The notes: generated by a model from the letters alone, not told the origin. A stretch of 64,000 bases of DNA from Lederbergia sp. NSJ-179 (GCF_022867885.1 NZ_JALIFP010000003.1:62001-126000); one strand, 5' to 3'; shown: positions 16,459 to 25,278, counted from the stretch's first letter. A program made the numbers and translations.

Positions 16459-17835
16459 TTGAAGGCAAAACATACGAATGGAACACAACTTCATTTATTT
16501 CATCTCACTTGGCCCATTTTTTTGGAAGTCTTTTTATTTATGTTTATGGGGATTGCCGATACATTAATGCTCAGTTCGTTATCAGATGATGCGGTTTCCG
16601 GTGTGGGAGCTGCCAACCAATATTTGCAAATCGCCATTTTAATACTTGAAGTCGTCGGGAATGGGGCGGCGATTGTCGTTTCCCAGTATCTCGGTTCGAA
16701 AAGATATAAAGAAGCAGCCAAAATTTCAGCATTGGCTGTCACGCTTAATTTGCTTGTCGGAGTAGCCATTAGTGTAGGTTTTCTTATTTTTTCAAAAAGT
16801 ATGATGACAACAATGAATTTGCAAGGGGATGTTCTTTACTATGCCACTCATTATTTAGGCATTGTTGGAGGAGCGATTTTCCTTCAAGCGATTATTAATT
16901 CATTAGCCGCGATTGTTCGTGTAGATGGATGGACAAAGCAAGCCATGCTTGTTTCTTTAGGAATGAATATTGTCCATATTGTCGGGAACTATGTATTGAT
17001 ATTTGGAAAATTTGGTTTCCCTGAATTAGGAGTACAAGGAGCCGCGATTTCGTCTGTTATTAGTCGTTTACTTGCCCTTATTGTTTTCTTTTGGCTCTTG
17101 TATCAAGCGTTGGACGTACGGATTAAAATTCGTTATTACATCACATTATCAAAAGAGTATATTAGGAAGATTTTAAAGATTGGGGTTCCCTCAGCGTTCG
17201 AACAAGTGATGTATCAAGGCTGCCAGCTGATGTTTTTATACTACGCAACATTCCTTGGAGCAGAATCATTAGCAGCCCGGCAATATGCGATGAATATATC
17301 GATGTTCACCTATCTATTTGCGATTGCAATTGGGATGGGTACAGCAATTATTGTCGGCCGTTTAGTCGGGGCAAGTGAAAAGGAACTGGCCTATACTCGT
17401 GTATGGAGCAGTGTGAAATGGTCGGTAGGTGTAACAGTGGGAATGGTGCTGATGGTGGTCATTTTTCGTAAACACTTGATGAGTATTTTTACGGATAATC
17501 CTCATATTATTGAATTGGGCGCATCTGTGTTATTACTTAGTATTGTACTTGAAACAGGACGCTCCATGAATATTGTGCTTGTGAACTCCTTGCGTGCAGC
17601 AGGCGATGCGAAATATCCACTCTATATTGGTGCTTTTTCAATGGTGATGATGAGCTTGCCGCTCGGGTTTTTCTTCGTGTTTCATTTAAACATGGGGCTT
17701 GCGGGCATATGGCTAGCGATTGCCGCGGATGAATGGATTCGAGCCATTATCTTTTTCTTCCGTTGGCGGAGTCGGGCTTGGGAAAATCATTCCCTTGTGC
17801 AACCAGAAGGTACGGAAAAACCTGCGCCTATCTAA
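16459..17835 (+). CDS. MATE-family multidrug/sodium antiporter
   Basis: 458 aa with about 12 membrane helices in two halves, each with MATE hallmarks: WPIFLEVFLFMFMGIADTLM near the N-terminus and GVPSAFEQVMYQGCQLMF at the start of the second half. These proteins export cationic drugs or other small molecules using a Na+ or H+ gradient. The TTG start is fixed by AAAGGAGG 9 nt upstream; an ATG six bases earlier is immediately stopped. Single gene, convergent with mntH. Confidence 0.92.
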   Translation: MKAKHTNGTQLHLFHLTWPIFLEVFLFMFMGIADTLMLSSLSDDAVSGVGAANQYLQIAILILEVVGNGAAIVVSQYLGSKRYKEAAKISALAVTLNLLVGVAISVGFLIFSKSMMTTMNLQGDVLYYATHYLGIVGGAIFLQAIINSLAAIVRVDGWTKQAMLVSLGMNIVHIVGNYVLIFGKFGFPELGVQGAAISSVISRLLALIVFFWLLYQALDVRIKIRYYITLSKEYIRKILKIGVPSAFEQVMYQGCQLMFLYYATFLGAESLAARQYAMNISMFTYLFAIAIGMGTAIIVGRLVGASEKELAYTRVWSSVKWSVGVTVGMVLMVVIFRKHLMSIFTDNPHIIELGASVLLLSIVLETGRSMNIVLVNSLRAAGDAKYPLYIGAFSMVMMSLPLGFFFVFHLNMGLAGIWLAIAADEWIRAIIFFFRWRSRAWENHSLVQPEGTEKPAPI

Positions 17836-17870
17836 CAGAAGGTTCGGATGAAAAAAGGATAGCTCATGGG

Positions 17871-19229
17871 CTATCCTAATTCCTGTCCTGTGACAAGGAT
17901 ATAAAGAATCAAAAATACATTTAAAACAATGATGACCGCTGTACAGATCCAGGCGAGGATTTTGATCCAAGTCTTATTGGCAAATTCGCCCATCTTCTCT
18001 TTGCTGTTTGTAAAAACAACGAGGGGCACAACTGCAAAAGGGAGCTGGAGACTAAGAATAACCTGACTCCAAAGCAAAAGGTCGGCCGTTCCTCTTGAAC
18101 CGGCGATCCATGTCACAACAAAAGCTGGGACAACAGCAATTAATCGTGTGATGATTCTGCGAAGCCAAGGTGAGATTCTTAAATGAATAAAGCCCTCCAT
18201 CACGATTTGTCCTGATAAGGTTCCAGTGATTGTTGAGTTTTGCCCGGAGGCCAAAAGGGCTACAGCGAATAAAGTGCTTGCAATTCCTACACCAACCGTA
18301 GGACTTAATAGTCGATATGCCTCTTCAATTTCCGATACTTGAATACCTTTTCCATGGAAGGCGGCTGCCCCTAGAATCAAGATAGCTGAATTAATGAGGA
18401 AGGCCATTGATAAAGAAAAGGTGGAATCTAAAACAGAAAATTTAATCGCCTCTTTTTGGCCAGCTACTGTTCGTTTATATTGCCGTGTTTGGACAATTGA
18501 TGAATGCAGATACAGATTATGAGGCATCACAGTCGCTCCTAAAATTCCTAAGGAAATAAACAACATTTCTGGATTGACGACAATCTCCGGGTCAGGTATA
18601 TAGCCTTGAAGCAGTTCAGCAATCTCCGGTTTAGAAGCAATTACTTCAAATATAAAAACACCAAATATCGTCACCATTAAGACAATAACAATCGATTCAA
18701 TAATCCGAAATCCCTTTTTTTGTAATAATAATAGTAATAAGACATCTAACGTTGTAATTAAAATACCAGCGAGCAACGGGATACCAAAAAGCAAATTCAA
18801 AGCAATGGCTGACCCAATAACCTCAGCTAAATCCGTCGCGATAATAGCAAGTTCGGTTAGAATCCAGAGAACAAACGAAAGCTTTTTACCTGTTGCATCT
18901 CGTGTTGCTTGGGCTAAATCTCTGCCTGTCACAATCCCGAGTTTGGCGGACAATGTTTGTAAGAGAATGGCCATTAAATTAGAAATGAGAATAATTGACA
19001 GTAATGTATAACCGAATCGAGCACCACCTGCTATCGAGGTTGCCCAGTTACCTGGGTCTACATATCCCACAGCCACAAGGGATCCAGGTCCCGCAAAAGC
19101 AAAAAACTTTCTCCAAAAACCAGCGTTTTCCGGTATACGAACAGAATTATTCACTTCTTCCAAGCTTATATTCGAACTACGTTTTAACCAACCACGATGA
19201 GAGTGTGATGATTGATCATGATCGTGCAT
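17871..19229 (-). CDS. mntH: Nramp-type manganese/proton symporter MntH
   Basis: 452 aa, about 11 membrane helices. The metal-binding motif DPGNWAT in helix 1 and MPHNLYLHSS in helix 6 are intact. The N-terminus is histidine-rich (MHDHDQSSHSHRG). It imports Mn2+ with protons. I place the start at the ATG at 19229, with GGAGTGAGG upstream, instead of the GTG three codons earlier. In Bacillus, mntH is repressed by MntR; a palindrome and an AAATTTGCC half site lie upstream but I cannot confirm an MntR box. Confidence 0.95.
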   Translation of the reverse strand: MHDHDQSSHSHRGWLKRSSNISLEEVNNSVRIPENAGFWRKFFAFAGPGSLVAVGYVDPGNWATSIAGGARFGYTLLSIILISNLMAILLQTLSAKLGIVTGRDLAQATRDATGKKLSFVLWILTELAIIATDLAEVIGSAIALNLLFGIPLLAGILITTLDVLLLLLLQKKGFRIIESIVIVLMVTIFGVFIFEVIASKPEIAELLQGYIPDPEIVVNPEMLFISLGILGATVMPHNLYLHSSIVQTRQYKRTVAGQKEAIKFSVLDSTFSLSMAFLINSAILILGAAAFHGKGIQVSEIEEAYRLLSPTVGVGIASTLFAVALLASGQNSTITGTLSGQIVMEGFIHLRISPWLRRIITRLIAVVPAFVVTWIAGSRGTADLLLWSQVILSLQLPFAVVPLVVFTNSKEKMGEFANKTWIKILAWICTAVIIVLNVFLILYILVTGQELG

Positions 19230-19258
19230 TTTCCTCACTCCATATATAATTCAGTATG

Positions 19259-19289
19259 CAAAATATTTTGGTTTTGGGCAAATTTTGGA
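19259..19289 (-). promoter_or_regulatory. Possible MntR operator region of mntH
   Basis: A perfect 12-bp palindrome CAAAATATTTTG (19259-19270) is followed, on the minus strand further upstream, by AAATTTGCCCAAAA, which resembles half of the known Bacillus MntR site. It is 30-60 bp before the mntH start codon. The match is partial. Confidence 0.3.
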
Positions 19290-19624
19290 TAAAAAATGTC
19301 CTGATCTCTTAAAGCTCATTGAATCACTTCTATCATACCCGTTTAAGTAATTTTCAATAGTAATATCATAAATCTTACCGGTTTGAGGATGCAAGGAAAA
19401 AACATTCCTATTTTTCATTTTCTTGTGAAATGTTAGGAGTTTTGACTAATTACTCATGTTGACCGTTTTAGGAAATATACCCTGATTTCTGACACAGATT
19501 ATGTGCTTCCCCTAAGATAGATATTCTGATCGTAAGCCTTGTTAGTTTCCGCATACAAAAATAATCACAATCCATGTTAGAATTAGAATGAGTAAGTCGC
19601 TTGAAATTGATAAGGGGGTTTAGC

Positions 19625-20161
19625 ATGGATGAGATTTCCTCTGTTTTTATTGACCGTGATGGTACAATTGGCGGAACGGGTCACTTTATTCATCCGAGGG
19701 ATTTTTCTCCTTTTCCTTTTAGTTTAGAGGCGCTTTCTACTCTAAAGAAAAGTAACATCAAAATATTTGCATTAACGAACCAACATCGAATTAGTAGAGG
19801 AGAGGCGACACAACAGGATTTTTTTGATGAATTTGCTTTGTTTGGTTTTGATGATGCCTTTATTTGTCCGCATAGCTCCACATCAGGATGTGAGTGTCAT
19901 AAGCCTAAGCCTGGACTACTTTTAGAAGCTGCTGCGAAACATCGGCTTGACCTCACGAAAGCTTGTGTAATTGGTGATGTTGGGTCGACCGATATGCTTG
20001 CTGCGCATGCGGTTGGTGCACGTAAAATACTAGTTTTGACAGGTTGGGGACAAAACTCGATTCATGATTACCGTCACACTTGGGAAGATGTAAAACCAGA
20101 TTATGTAGCGGAAAACCTTTTAGAAGCAGTACAATGGATCGTGGATTATAATAATAGTTAA
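19625..20161 (+). CDS. HAD-IIIA family phosphatase (GmhB-like)
   Basis: 178 aa. HAD motif I is FIDRDGTIGG (D10, D12), motif II ALTNQ, motif III near KPKPG and motif IV VIGDVGSTDM. The CPHSSTSGCECHKPKPG segment holds cysteine/histidine residues where GmhB-type phosphatases bind zinc. The nearest well-known relatives dephosphorylate heptose bisphosphate, but Bacillaceae lack LPS, so the substrate is unknown. ATG 19625 has AAGGGGG 6 nt upstream. It converges on the following methyltransferase. Confidence 0.83.
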   Translation: MDEISSVFIDRDGTIGGTGHFIHPRDFSPFPFSLEALSTLKKSNIKIFALTNQHRISRGEATQQDFFDEFALFGFDDAFICPHSSTSGCECHKPKPGLLLEAAAKHRLDLTKACVIGDVGSTDMLAAHAVGARKILVLTGWGQNSIHDYRHTWEDVKPDYVAENLLEAVQWIVDYNNS

Positions 20162-20169
20162 GTAATCAC

Positions 20170-20198
20170 AATAGAGGGGAAATAAAGTCCCCTCTATT
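20170..20198. terminator. Bidirectional terminator
   Basis: AATAGAGGGG pairs with CCCCTCTATT across a 9-nt loop, with T-rich ends in both directions. It lies between the convergent HAD and methyltransferase genes; the stop of the latter is inside the stem. Confidence 0.8.
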
Positions 20199-20967
20199 TA
20201 GAACCTTTCATCCCAACCACCCGTATTCTTTTATAATCGGCTAGCCATTGACCATTTCGGAACATGACCTCCCTTAAGCTGTCCTCAACACCTGAGATCA
20301 ACTGTGCCTTCTGGCTTTCTGTTAATCCTTTAAAAAGGGAGCTGCCAAACATTTCTAGCCAATTTTTTAGTCCATGAGACCCTTCTAACGGGGTGGGCCG
20401 GTCAAAATGTTGCGCAAAGGTTACTCGAAATCCAACCTCTTCCATTAAAGAAGTGTACTCTCCGATGCTAGGGAAGTACCAAGGAATTCGCTTATCTCCA
20501 TCCTCTATGCCCTGCTTTTTAAATTGATCAAGCACGGCATTGATAATCCATTCCACATTGTTTTCTCCTCCAAATTCCGCAACGAAGCGCCCACCAGGTT
20601 TTAGCGCATCATATATACAGGTAAGGGCCTGCTTTGGCGACTTAATCCAATGAAGAGTGGCATTAGAGAAAACAGCATCAAATTCATTTCGATAAGGTAA
20701 GGCGGTTGCATCCTCTACGTGAAAGGTGATATGAGGATACTTCTCTTTTGCTTCTTGAATCATGTTTTCTGATTGATCAATTCCGACAACCTGTGCACCC
20801 AAATCGGTGAGTTGGTTGGCTAAGTCTCCAGTGCCGCAGCCAAGATCCAGAATGCGTTCCCCGGCTTTTGGCGCTAACAATTCTACGATACCTTGTCCCA
20901 GTTTTGATACAAATGCGTGACTCTGATCATAAAGCTTTGAATTCCATTGATCATTTGAACTTTTCAC
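20194..20967 (-). CDS. Class I SAM-dependent methyltransferase
   Basis: 257 aa. Motif I is ILDLGCGTGDLANQL, the acidic loop VVGIDQSENMI and motif III FDAVFSNATLHWIKSP, followed by LKPGGRFVAEFGG. This pattern and the C-terminal layout resemble trans-aconitate methyltransferase/YxbB-type proteins, but the substrate cannot be told from sequence. It is divergent from the LysR regulator at 21085 (117 bp between starts), so that regulator may control it. Confidence 0.8.
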   Translation of the reverse strand: MKSSNDQWNSKLYDQSHAFVSKLGQGIVELLAPKAGERILDLGCGTGDLANQLTDLGAQVVGIDQSENMIQEAKEKYPHITFHVEDATALPYRNEFDAVFSNATLHWIKSPKQALTCIYDALKPGGRFVAEFGGENNVEWIINAVLDQFKKQGIEDGDKRIPWYFPSIGEYTSLMEEVGFRVTFAQHFDRPTPLEGSHGLKNWLEMFGSSLFKGLTESQKAQLISGVEDSLREVMFRNGQWLADYKRIRVVGMKGSK

Positions 20968-21084
20968 CTATCGGATCCCTCCAGTTTCAATCTGAATAAT
21001 GATAGTATATCTGTTTAATGATATAATGGAAATAAACAAAAATCGAAGTAATTGATAACGAAGTGTTATTGGGGTTGAACGGAA

Positions 21085-21960
21085 TTGGAGATAAAATGGC
21101 TTAAAACCTTTTTAGTTGCCGCACAATTTGAAAACTTTAGAAAAGCCTCTGAGAAACTTTTCTTAACCCAACCAGCGGTTTCCAAACATATCAGACAGTT
21201 GGAGAAAAATCTTAATATCCCTTTGTTTAAAAGAGAAGGAAAGGCAGTCAGCCTTACAGCAGCAGGGCTTAAATTCCTCCCCATTGCGAGAGAATGGATG
21301 GCGATTTTTGAACAAAGGATGGATGAATTTGAATCATGGAAACAAGGATATCATCGTAAACTCACCATTACGGTCGCTCCACAAATTGCTTCTTCCTTCT
21401 TGCCAGCTATACTCCGTACGTTTATGGGGCAACACCCAGACATAGAGGTCATGATTAATATTATGAAGTCATATGATATCGGTGGGGAAATAAGCACGGG
21501 AAGGGCCGATTTAGGATTAACGAGAATTCAACCGGTCCAGGCAAATATCCAAACTGAACTGATACATGAAGAGAGGGTGATGTTGGTAGGGAGTCCGTTT
21601 ATGCACAGGAACGGGAGCATAGACGAGGAGATAGTCTTAACTACCTATCGGTTGATGACCGATAACCATCCGGATTATTGGAATGATCTTTTGCCAAGAA
21701 TAAAAAGTTTTTATCCAGCCGTACAAACAATGCCAGTAAATCAAGTGGAAGGGACAAAGCGTTTTATCGAGGAAGGACTTGGCGTGTCCTATTTGCCGAT
21801 TTCGATGGTAAAAGAGGAAATAGAGTCTGGGAAATTAATAGAGATTCCATCCATTTATATTCAACCGCCTATTTCCAAAACATTTCTCATCGTAAAAGTG
21901 GCCACAGAGGAGGCACAATTATTTTCCCGCTTTTTAAAAGAGGCGATAGCAAGTCAGTAG
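21085..21960 (+). CDS. LysR-family transcriptional regulator
   Basis: 291 aa. The N-terminal winged helix is typical (FENFRKASEKLFLTQPAVSKHIRQLEKNL), followed by the periplasmic-binding-protein-like effector domain beginning at RKLTITVAPQIASSFLPAIL. The TTG start aligns with family N-termini (MEIKWLKTFLVAAQ). Divergent from the methyltransferase gene, the classic arrangement for a LysR regulator and its target. The effector is unknown. Confidence 0.9.
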   Translation: MEIKWLKTFLVAAQFENFRKASEKLFLTQPAVSKHIRQLEKNLNIPLFKREGKAVSLTAAGLKFLPIAREWMAIFEQRMDEFESWKQGYHRKLTITVAPQIASSFLPAILRTFMGQHPDIEVMINIMKSYDIGGEISTGRADLGLTRIQPVQANIQTELIHEERVMLVGSPFMHRNGSIDEEIVLTTYRLMTDNHPDYWNDLLPRIKSFYPAVQTMPVNQVEGTKRFIEEGLGVSYLPISMVKEEIESGKLIEIPSIYIQPPISKTFLIVKVATEEAQLFSRFLKEAIASQ

Positions 21961-21998
21961 TTCGGTTTTCGTAGAATGTCTGGTTCCTCGGGTATGAA

Positions 21999-22135
21999 TT
22001 GCTGAAGTTTGAGAGTAGATTGCTGAACTTTGGAGAGAAATGCTGAACTTTGAGAGAGAATTGCTGATCTTTCGATGTGGATTGCTGAACTTCGGGTATG
22101 AAATGCTGAACTTCCGGCTTGAATTGCTGAACTCC
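21999..22135. repeat. Array with 20-21 bp period (TTGCTGAACTT core)
   Basis: GCTGAA (once GCTGAT) recurs at 22001, 22022, 22042, 22063, 22084, 22105 and 22126: seven units with spacings of 20-21 bp. The core is ATTGCTGAACTT; the other half of each unit varies. Because 21 is a multiple of 3, the minus strand carries an open frame of heptapeptide repeats (FSNSSRK, FSISYPK, FSNPHRK), which is probably a by-product. It lies between LysR and HAD genes; the rest of the 388-bp gap shows nothing I recognise. Confidence 0.8.
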
Positions 22136-22348
22136 TCTCTACTTCTTGGATTCGACAAGTTTAGATAAATAATTGCAGTATGATTGAACTTACCTCGCTT
22201 GCTGGCCAATCGACTTTAAGGAGACTGCTACTTTGGAACTTTTGTTTGAGTTGTAGTAACAATCTCCTTGTTGTCGGCCTAATACATATAAACGCTCTTT
22301 AAAAGAGAATTCGGAATGATAAGAGGAATGAAAGGGAGGATTTTCTTT

Positions 22349-23017
22349 ATGGTGAAAGCAGTTATATTTGATTTAGATGGTACGTTGCTGAATCGTGATG
22401 CATCCGTACAAAAATTCATCGGGTATCAATATGAACGATTACGCGAATACTTAAGGCATATTCCAAAAGAAAAATATATATCAAGATTCATAGAATTGGA
22501 TTGTCATGGGTATGTATGGAAGGACAAAGTGTATCAACAAATGGTCCAAGAGTTCTCCATTCAAAAGATGTCTTGGCAGGATTTGCTATCAGATTACGTG
22601 GAGGAGTTTCAATATTCTTGCGTCGGATTCCCAAATTTGATCCAAATGCTTACACAATTGCAAGGAGTGGTGTCACTTGGAATCATCACGAACGGAAAAG
22701 GAATATTCCAAATGGACAATATAAAAGCTTTAAAAATCGACCCCTATTTTAGTTCCATCCTTATTTCGGAATGGGAAGGAATGAGTAAGCCCAATCCTGA
22801 GCTTTTCCAAAAGGCTGCTCTCGACTTAGGGGTGTCTGTTAGGGAATGTATTTATATAGGTGACCATCCCATTAACGATATAAAAGGAGCCGAAGCTGTA
22901 GGGATGAAAACCATTTGGAAAAAGAATCCTTTTTGGGATAAGGTTGAAACCGATTATGTAATTGAGGATTTATCTGAAATCCCCCATTATGTTAGCACTA
23001 ATATTCAATGGAGGTAA
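22349..23017 (+). CDS. HAD-superfamily hydrolase (subfamily IA)
   Basis: 222 aa. Motif I VIFDLDGTLLNRD, motif II GIITNGKG, motif III lysine in MSKPNPELF and motif IV YIGDHPINDIKGA: all catalytic parts are there. A helical cap domain lies between motifs I and II. It resembles YjjG/phosphoglycolate phosphatase-like proteins, with a substrate that is not predictable. ATG 22349 is preceded by AAGGGAGGA at 8 nt; an ATG 33 bp upstream has no site. Confidence 0.85.
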   Translation: MVKAVIFDLDGTLLNRDASVQKFIGYQYERLREYLRHIPKEKYISRFIELDCHGYVWKDKVYQQMVQEFSIQKMSWQDLLSDYVEEFQYSCVGFPNLIQMLTQLQGVVSLGIITNGKGIFQMDNIKALKIDPYFSSILISEWEGMSKPNPELFQKAALDLGVSVRECIYIGDHPINDIKGAEAVGMKTIWKKNPFWDKVETDYVIEDLSEIPHYVSTNIQWR

Positions 23018-23085
23018 AGGCTAGGAATTTAGGAAAATAATACCTCTCGCTTTTGCAATGAATCCAGGCAGAACTAACGCCACTC

Positions 23086-23496
23086 TCATTGGATTTTAGC
23101 AATTTCTTTTTCTGCTTTCTCACATAATTCCATTAACCGGTTCGTATATACATCTCGAATTTTGTCATAAATTAATTTGGCTTCTACTTCATCGTATAAA
23201 TGTGACGTTTTATTTCGATCGACCATCATATCAATCCATTGCTCTCCGTCTGATATAAGTCGATTTGCGAAAGCCTCACGAATCGTTGCCCTTGGACTTC
23301 TTAATTCAGTTACTCCATAATACTCCAAGAGCATTTTCATCAATTTCCAGCTTAGCTCAAAAGTAAACTCAAACCGCTGAATCACTCCATCAATAACAAT
23401 ATCGTATTCAATCTCCAGTTCTGTCGCTTCCTTAAGTCTCATGCAGGCTTGCTTATAATCCTCAAGCTTCTCATAAAGCCGTTCCTTGCTGCTCAT
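23086..23496 (-). CDS. HEPN-type partner of a minimal nucleotidyltransferase (HI0074 family)
   Basis: 136 aa, helical, of the nucleotidyltransferase substrate-binding/HI0074 family in the HEPN superfamily. The conserved FEFTFELSWK helix and the RNKTSHLYDE motif (R-x4-H) are present. In related MntA-HepT systems this motif is the RNase toxin site that the partner nucleotidyltransferase AMPylates; for the HI0074 branch the role is less clear. The ATG at 23496 has GAGGGGG 9 nt upstream and lies inside the 3' end of the nucleotidyltransferase gene (26-bp overlap), so the two are translationally coupled. Confidence 0.85.
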   Translation of the reverse strand: MSSKERLYEKLEDYKQACMRLKEATELEIEYDIVIDGVIQRFEFTFELSWKLMKMLLEYYGVTELRSPRATIREAFANRLISDGEQWIDMMVDRNKTSHLYDEVEAKLIYDKIRDVYTNRLMELCEKAEKEIAKIQ

Positions 23497-23797
23497 ATAA
23501 AACAACCCCCTCTCGTTGAATATTAGCCAATAATTCAGCCTTTTTTAGCCGATCCACAAATACAATATCCATTTTTAGGTGAGTAGGCATCTCCTGTATG
23601 TTTGCTTCAATTATATTTTGCTTCGTATGTGATACATTTTTGGCAGTGTAAATAGCTAAGTCGATATCTGATGTCGTATTAAAATCGCCTCGTGCCCTTG
23701 ATCCATATAAAATAACCTTCTCGATCCGCTTATCCATCAGACAATAGGCAAGCAATTCATCCAAAAATCGCTGGGGCACATTCACTTCTAATGACAT
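23471..23797 (-). CDS. Minimal nucleotidyltransferase (MNT type)
   Basis: 108 aa. The catalytic motif is LYGSRARGDFNTTSDIDLAI, i.e. GSxARG with the D-x-D pair, and MDIVFVD supplies the third acidic residue. Start ATG 23797 has GGTGG upstream; a longer frame to 23878 would include the promoter -10 (TATAAT, minus strand, 23829-23834). First gene of a two-gene operon with the HEPN partner. Possible toxin-antitoxin pair in which this enzyme is the antitoxin; this is inference from the family. Confidence 0.87.
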   Translation of the reverse strand: MSLEVNVPQRFLDELLAYCLMDKRIEKVILYGSRARGDFNTTSDIDLAIYTAKNVSHTKQNIIEANIQEMPTHLKMDIVFVDRLKKAELLANIQREGVVLYEQQGTAL

Positions 23798-24051
23798 TTT
23801 ATCCACCGCCAACTTGCGTGTTTTCCTCATTATACCATTACAGAAGAAAAAACGTAAAATACAGCACAAAGATAACAAATATTAGATATATGCTCAGAAG
23901 GAATACTTTAATGCGATCTTTCAAATGGATAAAATACATAATCAATTGCATTTCCAAAGGGCATTTTTCGCCGATAGTATTGGTTCCGAAATAATCGTCA
24001 TTAAAATGTGCCTGTGATACTATTATGAGGAATGAGAAAGGAGAGAAAAAA

Positions 24052-24642
24052 ATGCTAGAAACGGAGGGAGACATCATACAATGTATTCAGGAAGACGAGT
24101 GGATGATGAACATACTAAAAACAGTCCAAACCCTAGAATTGCCTGATTGGTGGATTTGCGCTGGATTTGTCCGCTCCAAAATATGGGATGTATTGCATGA
24201 TTTCTCTGTTCGCACCCCGCTTCCAGACATCGATGTGATTTTTTTCGATTCAGTCCATGCAAGTGAACGAATTGAAAAGGAATATGAAAAACATCTTGTT
24301 TCCATATCTCCCCATATCCCTTGGTCGGTGAAAAACCAGGCGAGAATGCATTCCTTAAACGACATGCCACCATATTCTTCAAGTATAGATGGGGTTGCAA
24401 AATTCCCAGAAACTGTTACAGCGTTGGCGGTAACATTGAACAAGTGTGAGCATGTAATGTTAGCCGCTCCGTGGGGCGTAAGGGATGTGCTGAAAATGGA
24501 AGTAAGACCAACAAAGTATTATTCGCGAATTAGAAAAGCAGTCTATAACCGACGGATAGCTGCAAAAAAATGGTCAGAAACCTGGCCAAAATTGAAGGTT
24601 TTTGATGCGGACGGAAAGCTACGCCACACCAATAGAAAATAA
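24052..24642 (+). CDS. Nucleotidyltransferase family protein (PF06042/DUF925-like)
   Basis: 196 aa. Contains WWICAGFVRSKIWDVLH and PLPDIDVIFFD, the arrangement seen in the DUF925 nucleotidyltransferase-like family (G-x-R ... D-x-D). The C-terminus holds YNRRIAAKKWSETWPKL, also typical. Cytosolic, function unknown. ATG 24052 has AAAGGAGAG 6 nt upstream. It sits between two pairs of minimal nucleotidyltransferase/HEPN genes, making three nucleotidyltransferases within about 2 kb. Confidence 0.8.
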   Translation: MLETEGDIIQCIQEDEWMMNILKTVQTLELPDWWICAGFVRSKIWDVLHDFSVRTPLPDIDVIFFDSVHASERIEKEYEKHLVSISPHIPWSVKNQARMHSLNDMPPYSSSIDGVAKFPETVTALAVTLNKCEHVMLAAPWGVRDVLKMEVRPTKYYSRIRKAVYNRRIAAKKWSETWPKLKVFDADGKLRHTNRK

Positions 24643-24667
24643 AGGAAAGACCGTTCATATAAAAGAG

Positions 24668-24736
24668 GTGAGTACAAAGGAGATTCGATTATTAGTCCCG
24701 GAAGATGTGGAAATCTATTTTAAAATGGTTGCTTGA
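24668..24736 (+). pseudogene. N-terminal fragment of a GNAT-like acetyltransferase
   Basis: A GTG-started frame reads STKEIRLLVPEDVEIYFKMVA and stops. RLLVPEDVEIYFK is the first strand and helix typical of GNAT acetyltransferases. After about 20 codons it runs, in another frame, into the coding part of a HEPN/HI0074 gene. It looks like a deletion or recombination scar. The match rests on a short segment only. Confidence 0.4.
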
Positions 24737-24986
24737 GGATGAAGGTATTGAAACCAAAACCCGTAAAGAGGCTCTTAAACAGGCATATGTTGCAGAATGG
24801 CTCCAAGATGAAAAGATCTGGCTTCAAATGTTGCGTGACAGAAATGAAACATCCCATGTGTATAGTGAGGAAAAAGCAAAAGATATATACGAAAATATCA
24901 TGGATTATTATCCTGAAATGTTGCATACTTTTTTGTTCTTAAAGCAGAAATACTTAGGTGATGGGAATGAATCCTCTGATGATTAG
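24705..24986 (+). pseudogene. Truncated HEPN/HI0074-type nucleotidyltransferase partner
   Basis: 93 aa remain of a protein normally 130-140 aa: the N-terminal helix found in the homologue at 23086 (FEFTFELSWK) is missing, and the frame starts at WKSILKWLLEDEGIETKT. The motif RNETSHVYSEE (R-x4-H) is intact. No ribosome binding site fits the first ATG, and upstream in the same frame there is a stop. It overlaps the next nucleotidyltransferase by 20 bp, the usual coupling. It could still be translated, but it is more likely a deletion derivative. Confidence 0.6.
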
Positions 24987-25278
24987 TCAAAGAATAAAGG
25001 ACCAGTTATGTACAATAGGGAAAAAGATAAATACCATTAACAAAATCATTCTTTTTGGTTCAAGAGCAATTGGGAATCATAAGGAAAAATCGGATATCGA
25101 TTTAGCTTTTATTGCACCTAATATGACAAAAGAAGAGTGGACGAAACTCACCTTCACGATTGAAGAAGAATTAGATACACTGCTTTTTCTGGACTTAATC
25201 AAGTTTGAGGATGCTCCTGACGAGTTAAAAAAGGAAATTGAGGAATATGGCAAAGTAATCTATTTTAGATCCAAGTGA
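24967..25278 (+). CDS. Minimal nucleotidyltransferase (MNT type)
   Basis: 103 aa. Catalytic motif ILFGSRAIGNHKEKSDIDLA with FLDLIKFED as the third acidic strand. Gene order is HEPN then nucleotidyltransferase, the reverse of the pair at 23086-23797, and the two enzymes differ substantially, so they are not a recent duplication. ATG 24967 is preceded by AGGTGATGGGA. The partner gene upstream is truncated, so this pair may no longer function as a toxin-antitoxin system. Confidence 0.82.
   Translation: MNPLMISQRIKDQLCTIGKKINTINKIILFGSRAIGNHKEKSDIDLAFIAPNMTKEEWTKLTFTIEEELDTLLFLDLIKFEDAPDELKKEIEEYGKVIYFRSK

Noticed and set aside
21934-22209. Minus-strand frame with heptapeptide repeats
   Set aside because: A 21-bp periodic array is automatically open in some frame; there is no ribosome binding site and it overlaps the LysR 3' end.
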